64,000 bases of DNA from Thermoflavifilum sp. (GTDB taxonomy: Bacteria; Bacteroidota; Bacteroidia; Chitinophagales; Chitinophagaceae): contig JAIMAQ010000003.1 of assembly GCA_023511875.1 (NCBI GenBank), positions 124,001 through 188,000 of the forward strand, written 5' to 3'. The notes under the pieces are model-generated. The model saw nothing but the letters and a program-made list of their open reading frames with translations, made no database searches and had not been told where the DNA came from. The stretch's first letter is position 1. Every line of letters begins with the position of its first letter. Position numbers and translations under genes: made by a program. This document shows positions 20,166 through 29,572 of this stretch, in pieces.

Positions 20166-21187
20166 TTATTTCCTTTACGTTCACTATCCAATTCTTTCTC
20201 CAATTGTGCAACCATTTGAGAAGAGCCAATAAACAGGGGTGTGCGCTGATGAATATGATCAGGTTCGATTTCTAAGATACGACGACTTCCATCGGTAGCC
20301 CTACCACCAGCTACTTCGATGATAAAAGCCATAGGATTACATTCATACATCAAACGTAACTTGCCTTCTGGTTTATCTTTTCGGGCAGGATACAAAAAAA
20401 TACCTCCTTTGATTAAGATGCGATGAATATCGGCCAACATACAGCCTGCATAACGCAAAGCATAAGGCTTTTTTTCTCCATCTTCGCGCATACAATAATC
20501 TACATAACGCTTCACAGGTAAATCTAACTGAAAATAATATCGATGATCGAAAGCGTAAAAATCGCCCGTATCGGGTATACGATAATTGGAGAAACAATGA
20601 TAAAACTCACCTACCGTATCATCGAGCGTAAAACCGTTTACCCCACGACGTGTGGCATAGACCAGCATAGTGGAAGAGCCATAGATAATATAACCAGCAG
20701 CTACTTGGCGAATACCGGGTTGTAAAAAATCGCGCAGCTCACAAGGCTTGCCCAGTTCACTCACCCGCCTATACACCCCGAAAATAGTACCGATGCTGTT
20801 GTTAACATCAATATTCCCAGAACCATCTAAGGGATCCATCATCACTACATATTTCGATTGATTGTTTTGTGGATCATCAAAAACTACCATTTCTTCCATT
20901 TCTTCTGAAACAATGCCTGCACAATGAATGCCTGCTTTGAGCACTTTGATAAATTCATTGTTGGCATATGCATCTAGCTTTTGTACTTCTTCCCCTTGCA
21001 CATTGGTTCGGCCAGCATTTCCTAAAATATCTACTAGCCCAGCACGGCGCACCTCGGCATTGACTCGCTTGGCAGCCAAACCAATACTTCGCAGCAAGCC
21101 CGACAATTCGCCAGTGGCATGAGGAAAAAGCCGCAGTTGCTGGATGGTAAATTCATCTAAAGTGAGAAAATGATGATGTTCACGCAT
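20159..21187 (-). CDS. fbp: class I fructose-1,6-bisphosphatase
   Basis: MMDPLDGSGNIDVNNSIGTIFGVYRR and GGRATDGSRRILEIEPDHIHQRTPLFIGS; start refined to MREHHHFLTLDEF. Confidence 0.95.
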   Translation of the reverse strand: MREHHHFLTLDEFTIQQLRLFPHATGELSGLLRSIGLAAKRVNAEVRRAGLVDILGNAGRTNVQGEEVQKLDAYANNEFIKVLKAGIHCAGIVSEEMEEMVVFDDPQNNQSKYVVMMDPLDGSGNIDVNNSIGTIFGVYRRVSELGKPCELRDFLQPGIRQVAAGYIIYGSSTMLVYATRRGVNGFTLDDTVGEFYHCFSNYRIPDTGDFYAFDHRYYFQLDLPVKRYVDYCMREDGEKKPYALRYAGCMLADIHRILIKGGIFLYPARKDKPEGKLRLMYECNPMAFIIEVAGGRATDGSRRILEIEPDHIHQRTPLFIGSSQMVAQLEKELDSERKGNNQ

Positions 21188-21280
21188 AAGTGTGTATTTG
21201 AAGTAAAGATATAACAGAACAATCTTGCATCTTCCTGTTCTGTTGTATTTTCGCAGACGTTTATTGGAAACGTTGCCAAC

Positions 21281-22609
21281 ATGAAAATTTTTAAATTTGG
21301 TGGCGCTAGCCTTCAAAATTATGCACATATCCAACAGGTGCTGAATATCCTGCAACATACTTCTCACCGCCCACTGGTAGTGGTGGTTTCGGCCATGGGA
21401 AAAACTACCAATGCCTTAGAAAAAGTGATAAACTACGCATACCAACAACAAACCGATCTGGCCCTTCAACAGCTTCAAGATATTTTTCAGCGACATCTGG
21501 AATTGGTGCATGAACTATTTCCAGATGGTCATGATCCGTTGATCAAACAATTACAAAACGACCTGGCAACAGTAGAGCCATTCCTCTATGAAAAAGATAA
21601 ATCGTTTGATTGGTTGTACGACCAAATAGTTGGCTTAGGTGAAATTCTTTCCTCTCATATTGTAAGTGCTTGCTTACATCGAGCAAATCTCAGCCATGCC
21701 TGGATGGATGCGCGCCAATTGATATATACCGACCAGCATTATCGCGAAGCTGAAGTCGACTGGCCTCAAACCGAAAAAGCTATTTTGCAAAATGCTAAAC
21801 GCTTTTTAGACCAACAGGGATGTGTGCTCACACAAGGATTCATAGGCCGCGCTCCCGATGGTTCTACCACTACACTCGGGCGCGAGGGAAGCGATTTTAC
21901 AGCGGCTATTTGGGGAAATGTGCTCAATGCCGAAAGTGTAACCATATGGAAAGATGTACCTGGACTGCAGAATGCCGACCCCAAACAGATTGCCAATACC
22001 CAAACAATTCCTGAGATTTCTTACCGCGAAGTGATTGAAATGGCTTATTATGGCGCTCAGGTCATTCATCCACGTACCATTCAACCCCTGCAACAGAAAA
22101 AGATTCCCTTGTGGGTAAAATGTTTTTTAAATCCAGAACTACCCGGCACCTGCGTCTATGAACATGCAGCTGATGATCATTTGCCACCGATTCTGGTATG
22201 GAAAAAAGATCAGGTATGGGTAGAATTTACTACTCGCGACTTTTCCTTCATTACTGAGCACCGACTGAGTAAGTTATACCAGAGTTTTCACCATTTGCAT
22301 ATCAAAATCAACCTGATGCAAAATGGTGCGATTAGTTTTTATTGTTGTATAGATCATCGTCCAGAAAAATTGAATGCCCTGATCCATGAGCTACAAGAAG
22401 ATTTTGATATTCATTATCGCGAAGGCATGGAATTGCTCACCATTCGCCGCCCAAACAATGGGTGGCCAGAGCAGCTCATCGGCGACTATATCACTTGGGC
22501 TGAGCAACGCAGTCCTCAGACCCTTCATCTGGTGTTACAACATGTGGCACAAACGGCATTACCCGTAGTTCCCGTTCATGAAGTACATAGCCAATGGGGA
22601 AAAAAGTAG
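21281..22609 (+). CDS. aspartate kinase
   Basis: MKIFKFGGASLQNY...VVVSAMGKTTNALEKV, TLGREGSDFTAA, ADPKQIANTQTIPEISYREVIEMAYYGAQVIHPRTI. Confidence 0.95.
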   Translation: MKIFKFGGASLQNYAHIQQVLNILQHTSHRPLVVVVSAMGKTTNALEKVINYAYQQQTDLALQQLQDIFQRHLELVHELFPDGHDPLIKQLQNDLATVEPFLYEKDKSFDWLYDQIVGLGEILSSHIVSACLHRANLSHAWMDARQLIYTDQHYREAEVDWPQTEKAILQNAKRFLDQQGCVLTQGFIGRAPDGSTTTLGREGSDFTAAIWGNVLNAESVTIWKDVPGLQNADPKQIANTQTIPEISYREVIEMAYYGAQVIHPRTIQPLQQKKIPLWVKCFLNPELPGTCVYEHAADDHLPPILVWKKDQVWVEFTTRDFSFITEHRLSKLYQSFHHLHIKINLMQNGAISFYCCIDHRPEKLNALIHELQEDFDIHYREGMELLTIRRPNNGWPEQLIGDYITWAEQRSPQTLHLVLQHVAQTALPVVPVHEVHSQWGKK

Positions 22610-23241
22610 AAGTACACTTACATACGCTTGCTCATTATCTGCCCGATGGTTCATTCCACCGCGTACTGGTGTACTTGGAAAAATACAAGGTGCATCTCAC
22701 AATTACCCTGCCTCGGCAAACGGTGTTAGGCGATTACCGCCATCCCGACGACTACAGTGGCCATCGCATTACCGTGAATGGAAATTTAAATCGGTATGAA
22801 TTTTTACTCACCTTATTGCATGAGCTCGCCCATCTCATGGTATTTGTGCAATATGGCAATCGGGTAGAAATACATGGCCGGGAATGGCAACAAATGTATG
22901 CCCATCTGCTACGTGAGTTTATAGCCATGGGAATTTTCCCAAACGATATCCAGCAAGTTTTACAACAATATGTGCATCGCCCCGCAGCTACTCGCGCAGG
23001 AGAGCGAGCCTTAGCCCGAGTTTTACGTAAATACAGTGTGCGCCCTTCCAACAAAATATTTGTAGAAGAGCTTGAAGAAGGCGCTTATTTCACTACTGAA
23101 GACGGACTTATCTATCAACGTGGCCCAAAGATTCGCACTCGCTATCGTTGTATGCAGCTAAAAACCGGAAGAGAATACCTGTTTCATGGTTTATATGAAG
23201 TTAAAAAATGCCCGCCACCAGGTAATTTGAAGGATAGCTAA
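22594..23241 (+). CDS. SprT-like zinc metalloprotease
   Basis: LLHELAHLMVFVQYGNRVEIHGREWQQMY (HELAH motif); 16-bp overlap with aspartate kinase. Confidence 0.8.
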   Translation: MGKKVEVHLHTLAHYLPDGSFHRVLVYLEKYKVHLTITLPRQTVLGDYRHPDDYSGHRITVNGNLNRYEFLLTLLHELAHLMVFVQYGNRVEIHGREWQQMYAHLLREFIAMGIFPNDIQQVLQQYVHRPAATRAGERALARVLRKYSVRPSNKIFVEELEEGAYFTTEDGLIYQRGPKIRTRYRCMQLKTGREYLFHGLYEVKKCPPPGNLKDS

Positions 23242-23245
23242 AGAT

Positions 23246-23974
23246 TTAAAAATAAAGGTAATAAGGTGCCAGCCATTGGCGAAAAAGCAGACTATAATCT
23301 CCAGTAGCTTCTTGATAAACGATGTGATAGTGGGGTAAAGACACCCGATCGCGAGAAAAAATCAATGCAGCCACATGTGGAGAGCACACAGCTTTGGCCT
23401 GCATGAGGCAAGCACTTATTAGTTGCAAGCCATATATACAAGCTTCTTGCTGTGCTGCTCGCATGCGTTCTATGGGTAATAGAAGAGCAAGCCATCCACA
23501 ATCATTCAAGCATCGATGAGCTAAGCGAAATACATCATCGAGCGTCATTAAGGTTTCATGAAAAGCCCATGTTCTCTCTTTTTGCTGTGCAGGCAATGCT
23601 CTTTGGTAAAAAGGAGGATTGCAAATCACCAAATCATAAGGCGATTCTGCACGCCAGATACAGGCATTGGCGTGTATGGCTTGTAGATACGCACTCCACG
23701 GGCTTTGTCGGAAATTGTCTGCAGCTTGTTGATACGCTGCCTCCGATATATCTATAGCTTGAACCTGAAAAGGAGGCTTCAGCTGTTGGGCCAACATCAA
23801 CGAGAGAAGCCCACTACCCGTACCTACATCCAATATACGCGAAGGCCGAAACCCAACATGCTGGATCAGCTGCACCACATATCCACCAAATACGCAAGCA
23901 TCGGTGGTTACTTTCATGGCACAACGATCCTGCTCAACTGTAAACTGTTTAAAACGAAAACATAATTTTGCCAC
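23246..23974 (-). CDS. tRNA1(Val) (adenine(37)-N6)-methyltransferase-like
   Basis: FRFKQFTVEQDRCAMKVTTDACVFGGYV, DVGTGSGLLSLMLAQ, VICNPPFYQ (NPPF motif of N6-adenine MTases); starts with GTG. Confidence 0.88.
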   Translation of the reverse strand: MAKLCFRFKQFTVEQDRCAMKVTTDACVFGGYVVQLIQHVGFRPSRILDVGTGSGLLSLMLAQQLKPPFQVQAIDISEAAYQQAADNFRQSPWSAYLQAIHANACIWRAESPYDLVICNPPFYQRALPAQQKERTWAFHETLMTLDDVFRLAHRCLNDCGWLALLLPIERMRAAQQEACIYGLQLISACLMQAKAVCSPHVAALIFSRDRVSLPHYHIVYQEATGDYSLLFRQWLAPYYLYF

Positions 23975-23990
23975 CAGGCAAAATTATATC

Positions 23991-25121
23991 TTAGGGATGA
24001 TCATTAAAGATGTCTGGAACAGGTTTCCCACTTACCACAATGTCGGCCCTTAAGCCCTGTCGAGCATATCTGGTTATTGAATGATCGGCCAGATGAATAG
24101 TTTCGGGCACCGGTAGATCCATTTCTACTACGGCACAACTTCCTGGAGGTACATTGATGGTCTGTAAATACTTTTCTGGACTATTGGCCAACCCGCCATC
24201 ACGCCAAGCATGCGTCCATACATTTCCAATTGGGTGAAAGCTACTCGAGAGATTAGGCCCGCCATTTACAAAAAAAATTCGCACCCTTTCCTTCTGCTTG
24301 GCTTGCATGGGGCCATATCTTTCGGCTGTGAGCCCATTAAAAGCTCCGTTAAACACTACATAAGTAGGTATCTCCTGCAACATGCTCTCCATATCAAACA
24401 ATGCTTCTGTGTGGTCATTGACTGGAGGTTTTACATACACTTCATGCTGACCAATATAGAACTCTCGATCTACTGGCGGCAAACCTTCTGGAGGCTCAAC
24501 CACCATCATCCCAAACATACCCGAACTTATATGCATATCTAAGTCGGGCACTGCGCAGTGATAAATAAAAGCTCCGGGATACATGACCTTAAACCGAATA
24601 TGCTTTGTTTGACCTGGCCCAACTGTTAGAGCCACTGCACCGCCTCCTGTCCCATATACAGAATGAAAATCAATATTGTGTGGATATTTATTTTTCTTGG
24701 AACTGGTGAAATGTAAATCGATTGTATCTCCCTGACGCACACGAATCATGGGGCCAGGCACCTGCCCATTAAAAGGCATGAAACGAAATATGACGCCTTT
24801 TTTCAATTCGGCTAATGTTTCTTCAACAGTTAAATGAACTTCGTGTACCTGCGGGGAATTGTATGTAGGTGAAGGAGGCAGCTTTGAAGGGTCGGCAGCC
24901 ACTCTGGGCAAATGAGTGGGATCCTCGACAACCTCACCTCCTGCAACAGCTACTTGAGCCGATGACGAAGCAACAGATGGGGCAGCTTGTTGTGAAGATG
25001 ATCCGGTTTGTTGAGGAGAGGAATGGCAGGCAGCAAGCCCCAATAATCCTCCTCCAATGGTCATTAAGCCAGTGCGTTTTAAAAATTCGCTTCGGCTAAG
25101 CGTTGTCTTAGGCTTTTCCAT
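23991..25121 (-). CDS. nirK: copper-containing nitrite reductase (NirK), predicted lipoprotein
   Basis: PHNIDFHS (type 1/type 2 Cu His and catalytic Asp), YHCAVPDLDMHISSGM (His, Cys, His, Met), SSFHPIG (catalytic His), LADHS (third type 2 His); N-terminus SRSEFLKRTG...LGLAAC. Confidence 0.9.
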   Translation of the reverse strand: MEKPKTTLSRSEFLKRTGLMTIGGGLLGLAACHSSPQQTGSSSQQAAPSVASSSAQVAVAGGEVVEDPTHLPRVAADPSKLPPSPTYNSPQVHEVHLTVEETLAELKKGVIFRFMPFNGQVPGPMIRVRQGDTIDLHFTSSKKNKYPHNIDFHSVYGTGGGAVALTVGPGQTKHIRFKVMYPGAFIYHCAVPDLDMHISSGMFGMMVVEPPEGLPPVDREFYIGQHEVYVKPPVNDHTEALFDMESMLQEIPTYVVFNGAFNGLTAERYGPMQAKQKERVRIFFVNGGPNLSSSFHPIGNVWTHAWRDGGLANSPEKYLQTINVPPGSCAVVEMDLPVPETIHLADHSITRYARQGLRADIVVSGKPVPDIFNDHP

Positions 25122-25190
25122 GGTATCTTATTTTTACGATGAATTGAATGCTCATCATACAAAATTGCTTTCTTGATATTCTTTTTATGA

Positions 25191-25202
25191 TGAGTAAGAT
25201 CA
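25191..25202. promoter_or_regulatory. Proximal, degenerate Crp/Fnr-like site upstream of nirK (TGAT-CTTA-CTCA on minus strand)
   Basis: One mismatch to TGATN4ATCA, embedded in TGATGA-N6-TCATCA; centre is 33 bp from a CAATTTTG -7-like element (25160-25167). Confidence 0.5.
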
Positions 25203-25211
25203 TCAATAAAC

Positions 25212-25227
25212 GGTGATTTTCATCATC
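25212..25227. promoter_or_regulatory. Distal Crp/Fnr-like site upstream of nirK (GGTGATTTTCATCATC)
   Basis: Perfect TGATN4ATCA core; identical 16-mer recurs at 29511-29526. Confidence 0.6.
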
Positions 25228-25266
25228 TCGGTGCAACAAGCCGTTTTTCCTATGTATTTTTGAAAA

Positions 25267-25749
25267 ATGAATCTCATGAGTTGCCCGTTTTGTGCGAAAA
25301 ACGAAGATGATTTTTTTATGAAGACTGCTCATTTCGCAGCTATTTATAACCTTTCTCCAATTGTGCCGGGGCATTCATTAGTCATTCCTATTGCGCATGT
25401 AGAAAGTTTGTTTGCATTATCTGAACCAGATTTTCAGGAAATGATGCTTTTTAGTCGGAAGGTAATGCGTTTCTTATGCGATTATTTTCACACCGATGCT
25501 TTCGATTGGGCTATTCAAGAAAAGCCACCAGCTGGTCAATCCGTTGCACATTTGCACGTACACCTTATTCCCCGATACGAGCACGATTTACCCGAACCAG
25601 GAGCTTGGTATCATCGCATGGTTGAACAAGAAAAACAACAGATCGATACCTTTGCACGCCAACGCTTATCCATTCCTCGTTTGCAAGAAATCACCTATAA
25701 ACTGAAGGAAGCGGCTACAAGCTATTTTTCTCATCACCCCAACATATAA
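25267..25749 (+). CDS. HIT family protein
   Basis: CPFCAKN...SPIVPGHSLVIPIAHVESLFAL...QSVAHLHVHLIPRY (HxHxH). Confidence 0.93.
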   Translation: MNLMSCPFCAKNEDDFFMKTAHFAAIYNLSPIVPGHSLVIPIAHVESLFALSEPDFQEMMLFSRKVMRFLCDYFHTDAFDWAIQEKPPAGQSVAHLHVHLIPRYEHDLPEPGAWYHRMVEQEKQQIDTFARQRLSIPRLQEITYKLKEAATSYFSHHPNI

Positions 25750-25754
25750 ACATC

Positions 25755-27194
25755 ATGAGTTATTCGCTCGATATCACTGGAACTTACACCGATCTGTATG
25801 AACTGATCATGGCGCAAACCTATTTTCTGGAAAACCGCCACCAAACGCCAGCAGTATTCGACTATTTTTTTCGCAAGCTCCCTTATGATGGAGGTTATGT
25901 AATTTTTGCTGGGTTACACGATTGGCTCGATATCTTAGAAACATGGACCTTTTCTGCCGACGACCTGGCCTATCTCCAGGAAAATTTGCCTTTACATCCA
26001 GATTTTATCGACTATCTCAAACAATTTCGCTTTACAGGGAGCATATATGCTTGCCGAGAAGGTGAGGTAGTATTTCCCTATGAGCCAATTGTACGTGTAG
26101 AAGCGCCTATTATAGAAGCACAAATTTTAGAGACTTTATTGCTTAATGTGCTCAACTTCCAGTCGTTAATTGCCACCAAAGCTGCCCGAATTCGTTATGT
26201 AAGTGGCGAGCAAGCCCTCAGCGAGTTTGGCTTTCGTCGAGCACAAGGGCCGGCTGGCATCATGACCGCTCGGGCGGCGGTGATAGGCGGCTTTCAATCG
26301 ACCAGCAATGTTTATGCTGGCAAGCGGTATGGCATTCCCATAGTAGGTACCATGGCGCATTCTTTTGTTCAAAGCTATCCCGATGAGCTATCGGCCTTTC
26401 GCGCTTTTGCCCAGTATTATCCACAAGGATGCATCTTCTTGGTAGATACATACGATACCCTGCATAGCGGTATTCCCAATGCTATTCTGGTGGCCAAAGA
26501 AATGGAGCAAGGGGGTAGAAGAGCATTGGGGATTCGGCTCGATAGTGGCGACCTGGCATATCTATCGCGCCGCGCACGTGCTATGCTCGACGAAGCAGAT
26601 TTGTCGTATATGAAAATAGTGGTCTCTAACCAACTCGATGAATACCTCATCCGCAGTCTACGCGAACAAGGTGCGCCTATTGATATCTTTGGCGTAGGCA
26701 CTAAGCTGTCCGTGGGCGCTCCAGATGCCACTCTCGATGGGGTATATAAACTTTGCCAAATACAAGATAAACCTACCATTAAACTATCGGAAAGCCTAAC
26801 TAAAATGAATTTACCCGGTAAAAAACAAATCTTACGCATGCACAATGGAGAAGGGCTTTTTGCTGGTGCCGATGCAATTGTTTTGACTGAAGAAGCACAA
26901 CAACCCATTGCCGTAATGCATCACCCATTCGAACCGGGTAAATACAAAAAAATTCAATCTTACACACAAGAGCCTTTGTTACATCCCATGTTCGTCAATG
27001 GAAAACGCGTAGCATCTGCTCCTTCATTATTTGAAATTGCTGCTTATGCCCAGAAACGATTGCAACAACTACCTCCTGAATATAAACGATTTGAGTTTCC
27101 TCATGTATATAAAGTTGGAGTTAGTGAAAAATTATTACAGTTGCGCGATCGGCTGCGAGCACAATACCAGGAATCATGGATGAATCATGGATAA
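25755..27194 (+). CDS. pncB: nicotinate phosphoribosyltransferase
   Basis: TDLYELIMAQTYF, SEFGFRRAQGPAGIMTARAAVIGGFQSTSNVYAG, GTMAHSFVQSYPDELSAFRAFA, GIRLDSGDLAYLS. Confidence 0.95.
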   Translation: MSYSLDITGTYTDLYELIMAQTYFLENRHQTPAVFDYFFRKLPYDGGYVIFAGLHDWLDILETWTFSADDLAYLQENLPLHPDFIDYLKQFRFTGSIYACREGEVVFPYEPIVRVEAPIIEAQILETLLLNVLNFQSLIATKAARIRYVSGEQALSEFGFRRAQGPAGIMTARAAVIGGFQSTSNVYAGKRYGIPIVGTMAHSFVQSYPDELSAFRAFAQYYPQGCIFLVDTYDTLHSGIPNAILVAKEMEQGGRRALGIRLDSGDLAYLSRRARAMLDEADLSYMKIVVSNQLDEYLIRSLREQGAPIDIFGVGTKLSVGAPDATLDGVYKLCQIQDKPTIKLSESLTKMNLPGKKQILRMHNGEGLFAGADAIVLTEEAQQPIAVMHHPFEPGKYKKIQSYTQEPLLHPMFVNGKRVASAPSLFEIAAYAQKRLQQLPPEYKRFEFPHVYKVGVSEKLLQLRDRLRAQYQESWMNHG

Positions 27195-27569
27195 GGAAAT
27201 GGTATAATCAGCACCATTCGGTTTATGAGTGAAATCTTTGGGTGATTGTTTAACCACAATAAATAAGCAATATAGATAATGACCACATCTCTTTTAAAAT
27301 GATTTTCACTTTTCCATTTGTTTCGATAAACATGTTAAACTATGCTATCGAATCTGCATGGAAATCACTGATGGATCAAGTTGAAATGATTAAACAATTC
27401 CGACTTTCTTAATTAAGAAAAATTTTATTCATTATTTCACCCTCATATCATACACAAATACCTTTATGCATCATCACTCTCATCAGGGAATACGCTCTCT
27501 AAATTGGTAATGATTGTTACTGGTTTTCATGCCTAAGGCTGGTGTACAAGAGGGTTGAAAATTTATATG

Positions 27570-27577
27570 TAAATTTG
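27570..27577 (+). promoter_or_regulatory. Putative -7 element (TAAATTTG) of pncA
   Basis: Exact TAnnTTTG match; favours ATG at 27603 as start. Confidence 0.4.
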
Positions 27578-27602
27578 AATGGGTTGCAAAATCATATCAT
27601 TT

Positions 27603-28193
27603 ATGAAGTGCTTAATACTGGTTGATATCCAACAAGATTTTCTTCCCGGTGGAGCGCTGGCCGTGCCCAATGGTGATCGCATCATTCCAGCAGTCAATGC
27701 TTTGCAAGCCGATTATGAACTTGTAGTGGCTACGCAAGATTGGCATCCGGCTACACATATGAGCTTTGCGGCAAATCATTCCGGAAAAAAGCCTTTTGAC
27801 GTTATCGAATGGAAAGGCATGTTGCAAACGCTTTGGCCGGTACATTGCGTGCAAAATAGCCCCGGTGCTGAGTTTTCGCCTTTATTGCAAACCGATAGGG
27901 TAGAGGCCATTTTCCGAAAAGGAACAGACCCCCATATTGATAGCTACAGTGGATTTTTTGACAATGGGCACTTGAAATCTACGGGATTAGCTGGTTACCT
28001 GCGTGAAAAAGGGGTAAATGAAGTAGCCATTGTGGGGCTTGCTGGTGATATTTGTGTATTCTACACAGCGATGGATGCTCTTGAACAAGGCTTTGAAACG
28101 TATATCATTCGTGAAGGCGTGCAACCCTTAAGTGAAGCCGATTTTGCAGAACGCATGAAACAATTTCAACAAAAAGGTGGCAAACTCATCTAA
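27603..28193 (+). CDS. pncA: nicotinamidase
   Basis: MKCLILVDIQQDFLPGGALAVPNGDRIIPAVNAL, ATQDWHPATHMSFAANH, VNEVAIVGLAGDICVFYTAMDAL. Confidence 0.92.
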   Translation: MKCLILVDIQQDFLPGGALAVPNGDRIIPAVNALQADYELVVATQDWHPATHMSFAANHSGKKPFDVIEWKGMLQTLWPVHCVQNSPGAEFSPLLQTDRVEAIFRKGTDPHIDSYSGFFDNGHLKSTGLAGYLREKGVNEVAIVGLAGDICVFYTAMDALEQGFETYIIREGVQPLSEADFAERMKQFQQKGGKLI

Positions 28194-29460
28194 ACCTTTT
28201 GAAACGTTCATAAGCAGCTTTTTCCAGCCATTCGCGATGATCTGGATGCGCAATGTCAATCAATGCTTGAGCACGTTGCCTTAAGTTTTTGCCAAATAAA
28301 TCAGCCACTCCATACTCAGTCACTACATAATGTACATGCGCTCGAGTAGTGGTTACACTAGCGCCGGGTTTAAGAAAAGGTACAATTTTGCTGTCGCCAT
28401 TTCGGGTAGTAGAAGCCATAGCAATAATGGGTTTACCACCTTCTGATAAAGCCGCCCCGCGCATAAAATCCATTTGTCCGCCTACACCTGAATATTGATA
28501 TGTACCAATAGAATCAGCACATACCTGACCGGTTAAATCCACTTCAATAGCACTATTGATAGCTACCACCTTTGGGTTTTTGCGAATAATGCTTGTATCA
28601 TTGGTAAATGCGGTTTCTTTCATGGCGATGATGGGATTATCATCAATAAAATCATATACCTTTCGCGAACCCATCACAAAACAAGCCACAATTTTGTTGG
28701 GGATTACTTTTTTATACTTACCCGTAATTACGCCTTTTTCCACAAGCGGTATCAAGCCATCTGAAAACATTTCTGTATGAATGCCTAAATCGCGATGATG
28801 TATCAATTGTTCGAGTACAGCATTGGGAATACCGCCAATGCCCATCTGCAACGTAGATCCATCCTCAATTAATGCGGCAATATGTTGCCCAATCTGGCGT
28901 TCAATATCTGTAATCGGTGAGCTGATGACTTCGTGGATATCCGATTCATGCCATACGGCAAAATCGATATCGTTTATATGAATAGCCCCATCGCCATGTG
29001 TGCGTGGCACACGAGGATTTACCTGTGCAATCACCCATTCTGCTGTCTCCACTGCACTAAGTGTCACATCTATCGAAGGACCGAGCGAACAATATCCATG
29101 TGCATCTGGAGGACTTACTTGAATAAAAGCTACTTGGATAGGTAAAATGTTTCTACGAAACAAAGAAGAAATATCACTTAAAAAAACTGGCACATAATCA
29201 CCAATACCTTCCGATAAAGCCTTGCGCATATTGGCACCAATAAAAAATGAGTTCGGGTAAAATGCATCTGCATATTCAGGTTTGCAATAAGGTAATTCTC
29301 CTTCGGTATGAATATGTACGATTTCTACTTGCCGCAATTCAGGTGCACGTTGCATCAAAGCATCAATGAGCACATGTGGTGTCATGGCCACACTATGAAT
29401 AAATATTCTATCACCTGATTTCACAACAGACACTGCTTCTGTAGCTTCTACCCATTTCAT
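28186..29460 (-). CDS. acetyl-CoA hydrolase/transferase family protein (acetate or 4-hydroxybutyrate CoA-transferase-like)
   Basis: RNILPIQVAFIQVSPPDAHGYCSLGPSIDVT, LQMGIGGIPNAVLEQL, GVGGQMDFMRGAALSEGGKPIIA. Start moved from a TTG at 29484 to ATG at 29460. Confidence 0.9.
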   Translation of the reverse strand: MKWVEATEAVSVVKSGDRIFIHSVAMTPHVLIDALMQRAPELRQVEIVHIHTEGELPYCKPEYADAFYPNSFFIGANMRKALSEGIGDYVPVFLSDISSLFRRNILPIQVAFIQVSPPDAHGYCSLGPSIDVTLSAVETAEWVIAQVNPRVPRTHGDGAIHINDIDFAVWHESDIHEVISSPITDIERQIGQHIAALIEDGSTLQMGIGGIPNAVLEQLIHHRDLGIHTEMFSDGLIPLVEKGVITGKYKKVIPNKIVACFVMGSRKVYDFIDDNPIIAMKETAFTNDTSIIRKNPKVVAINSAIEVDLTGQVCADSIGTYQYSGVGGQMDFMRGAALSEGGKPIIAMASTTRNGDSKIVPFLKPGASVTTTRAHVHYVVTEYGVADLFGKNLRQRAQALIDIAHPDHREWLEKAAYERFKRFR

Positions 29461-29481
29461 AAATACATTATTTTTATCGTG

Positions 29482-29489
29482 CAAAATTA
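29482..29489 (-). promoter_or_regulatory. Putative -7 element (TAATTTTG) of the CoA-transferase promoter
   Basis: Exact TAnnTTTG match; centre is 33 bp from the Crp/Fnr-like site centre at 29518.5. Confidence 0.55.
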
Positions 29490-29510
29490 GTGTATACCAA
29501 TTGTGTTTTA

Positions 29511-29526
29511 GGTGATTTTCATCATC
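29511..29526. promoter_or_regulatory. Crp/Fnr-like site (GGTGATTTTCATCATC) in divergent CoA-transferase / PPOX-fold intergenic region
   Basis: Perfect TGATN4ATCA core; identical 16-mer to 25212-25227. Confidence 0.65.
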
Positions 29527-29572
29527 CTTCAGAGTTATCTATTATTTTCTGATAAGCAGAAAAAATATTAAA

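Noticed and set aside
25108-25374. 88-aa minus-strand ORF covering the nirK upstream region and the HIT 5' end
   Set aside because: It overlaps the well-supported HIT gene antisense and the regulatory region; composition shows no recognisable domain.
26417-26908. 163-aa antisense ORF inside pncB
   Set aside because: Shadow ORF of a clear pncB reading frame; no plausible domain.
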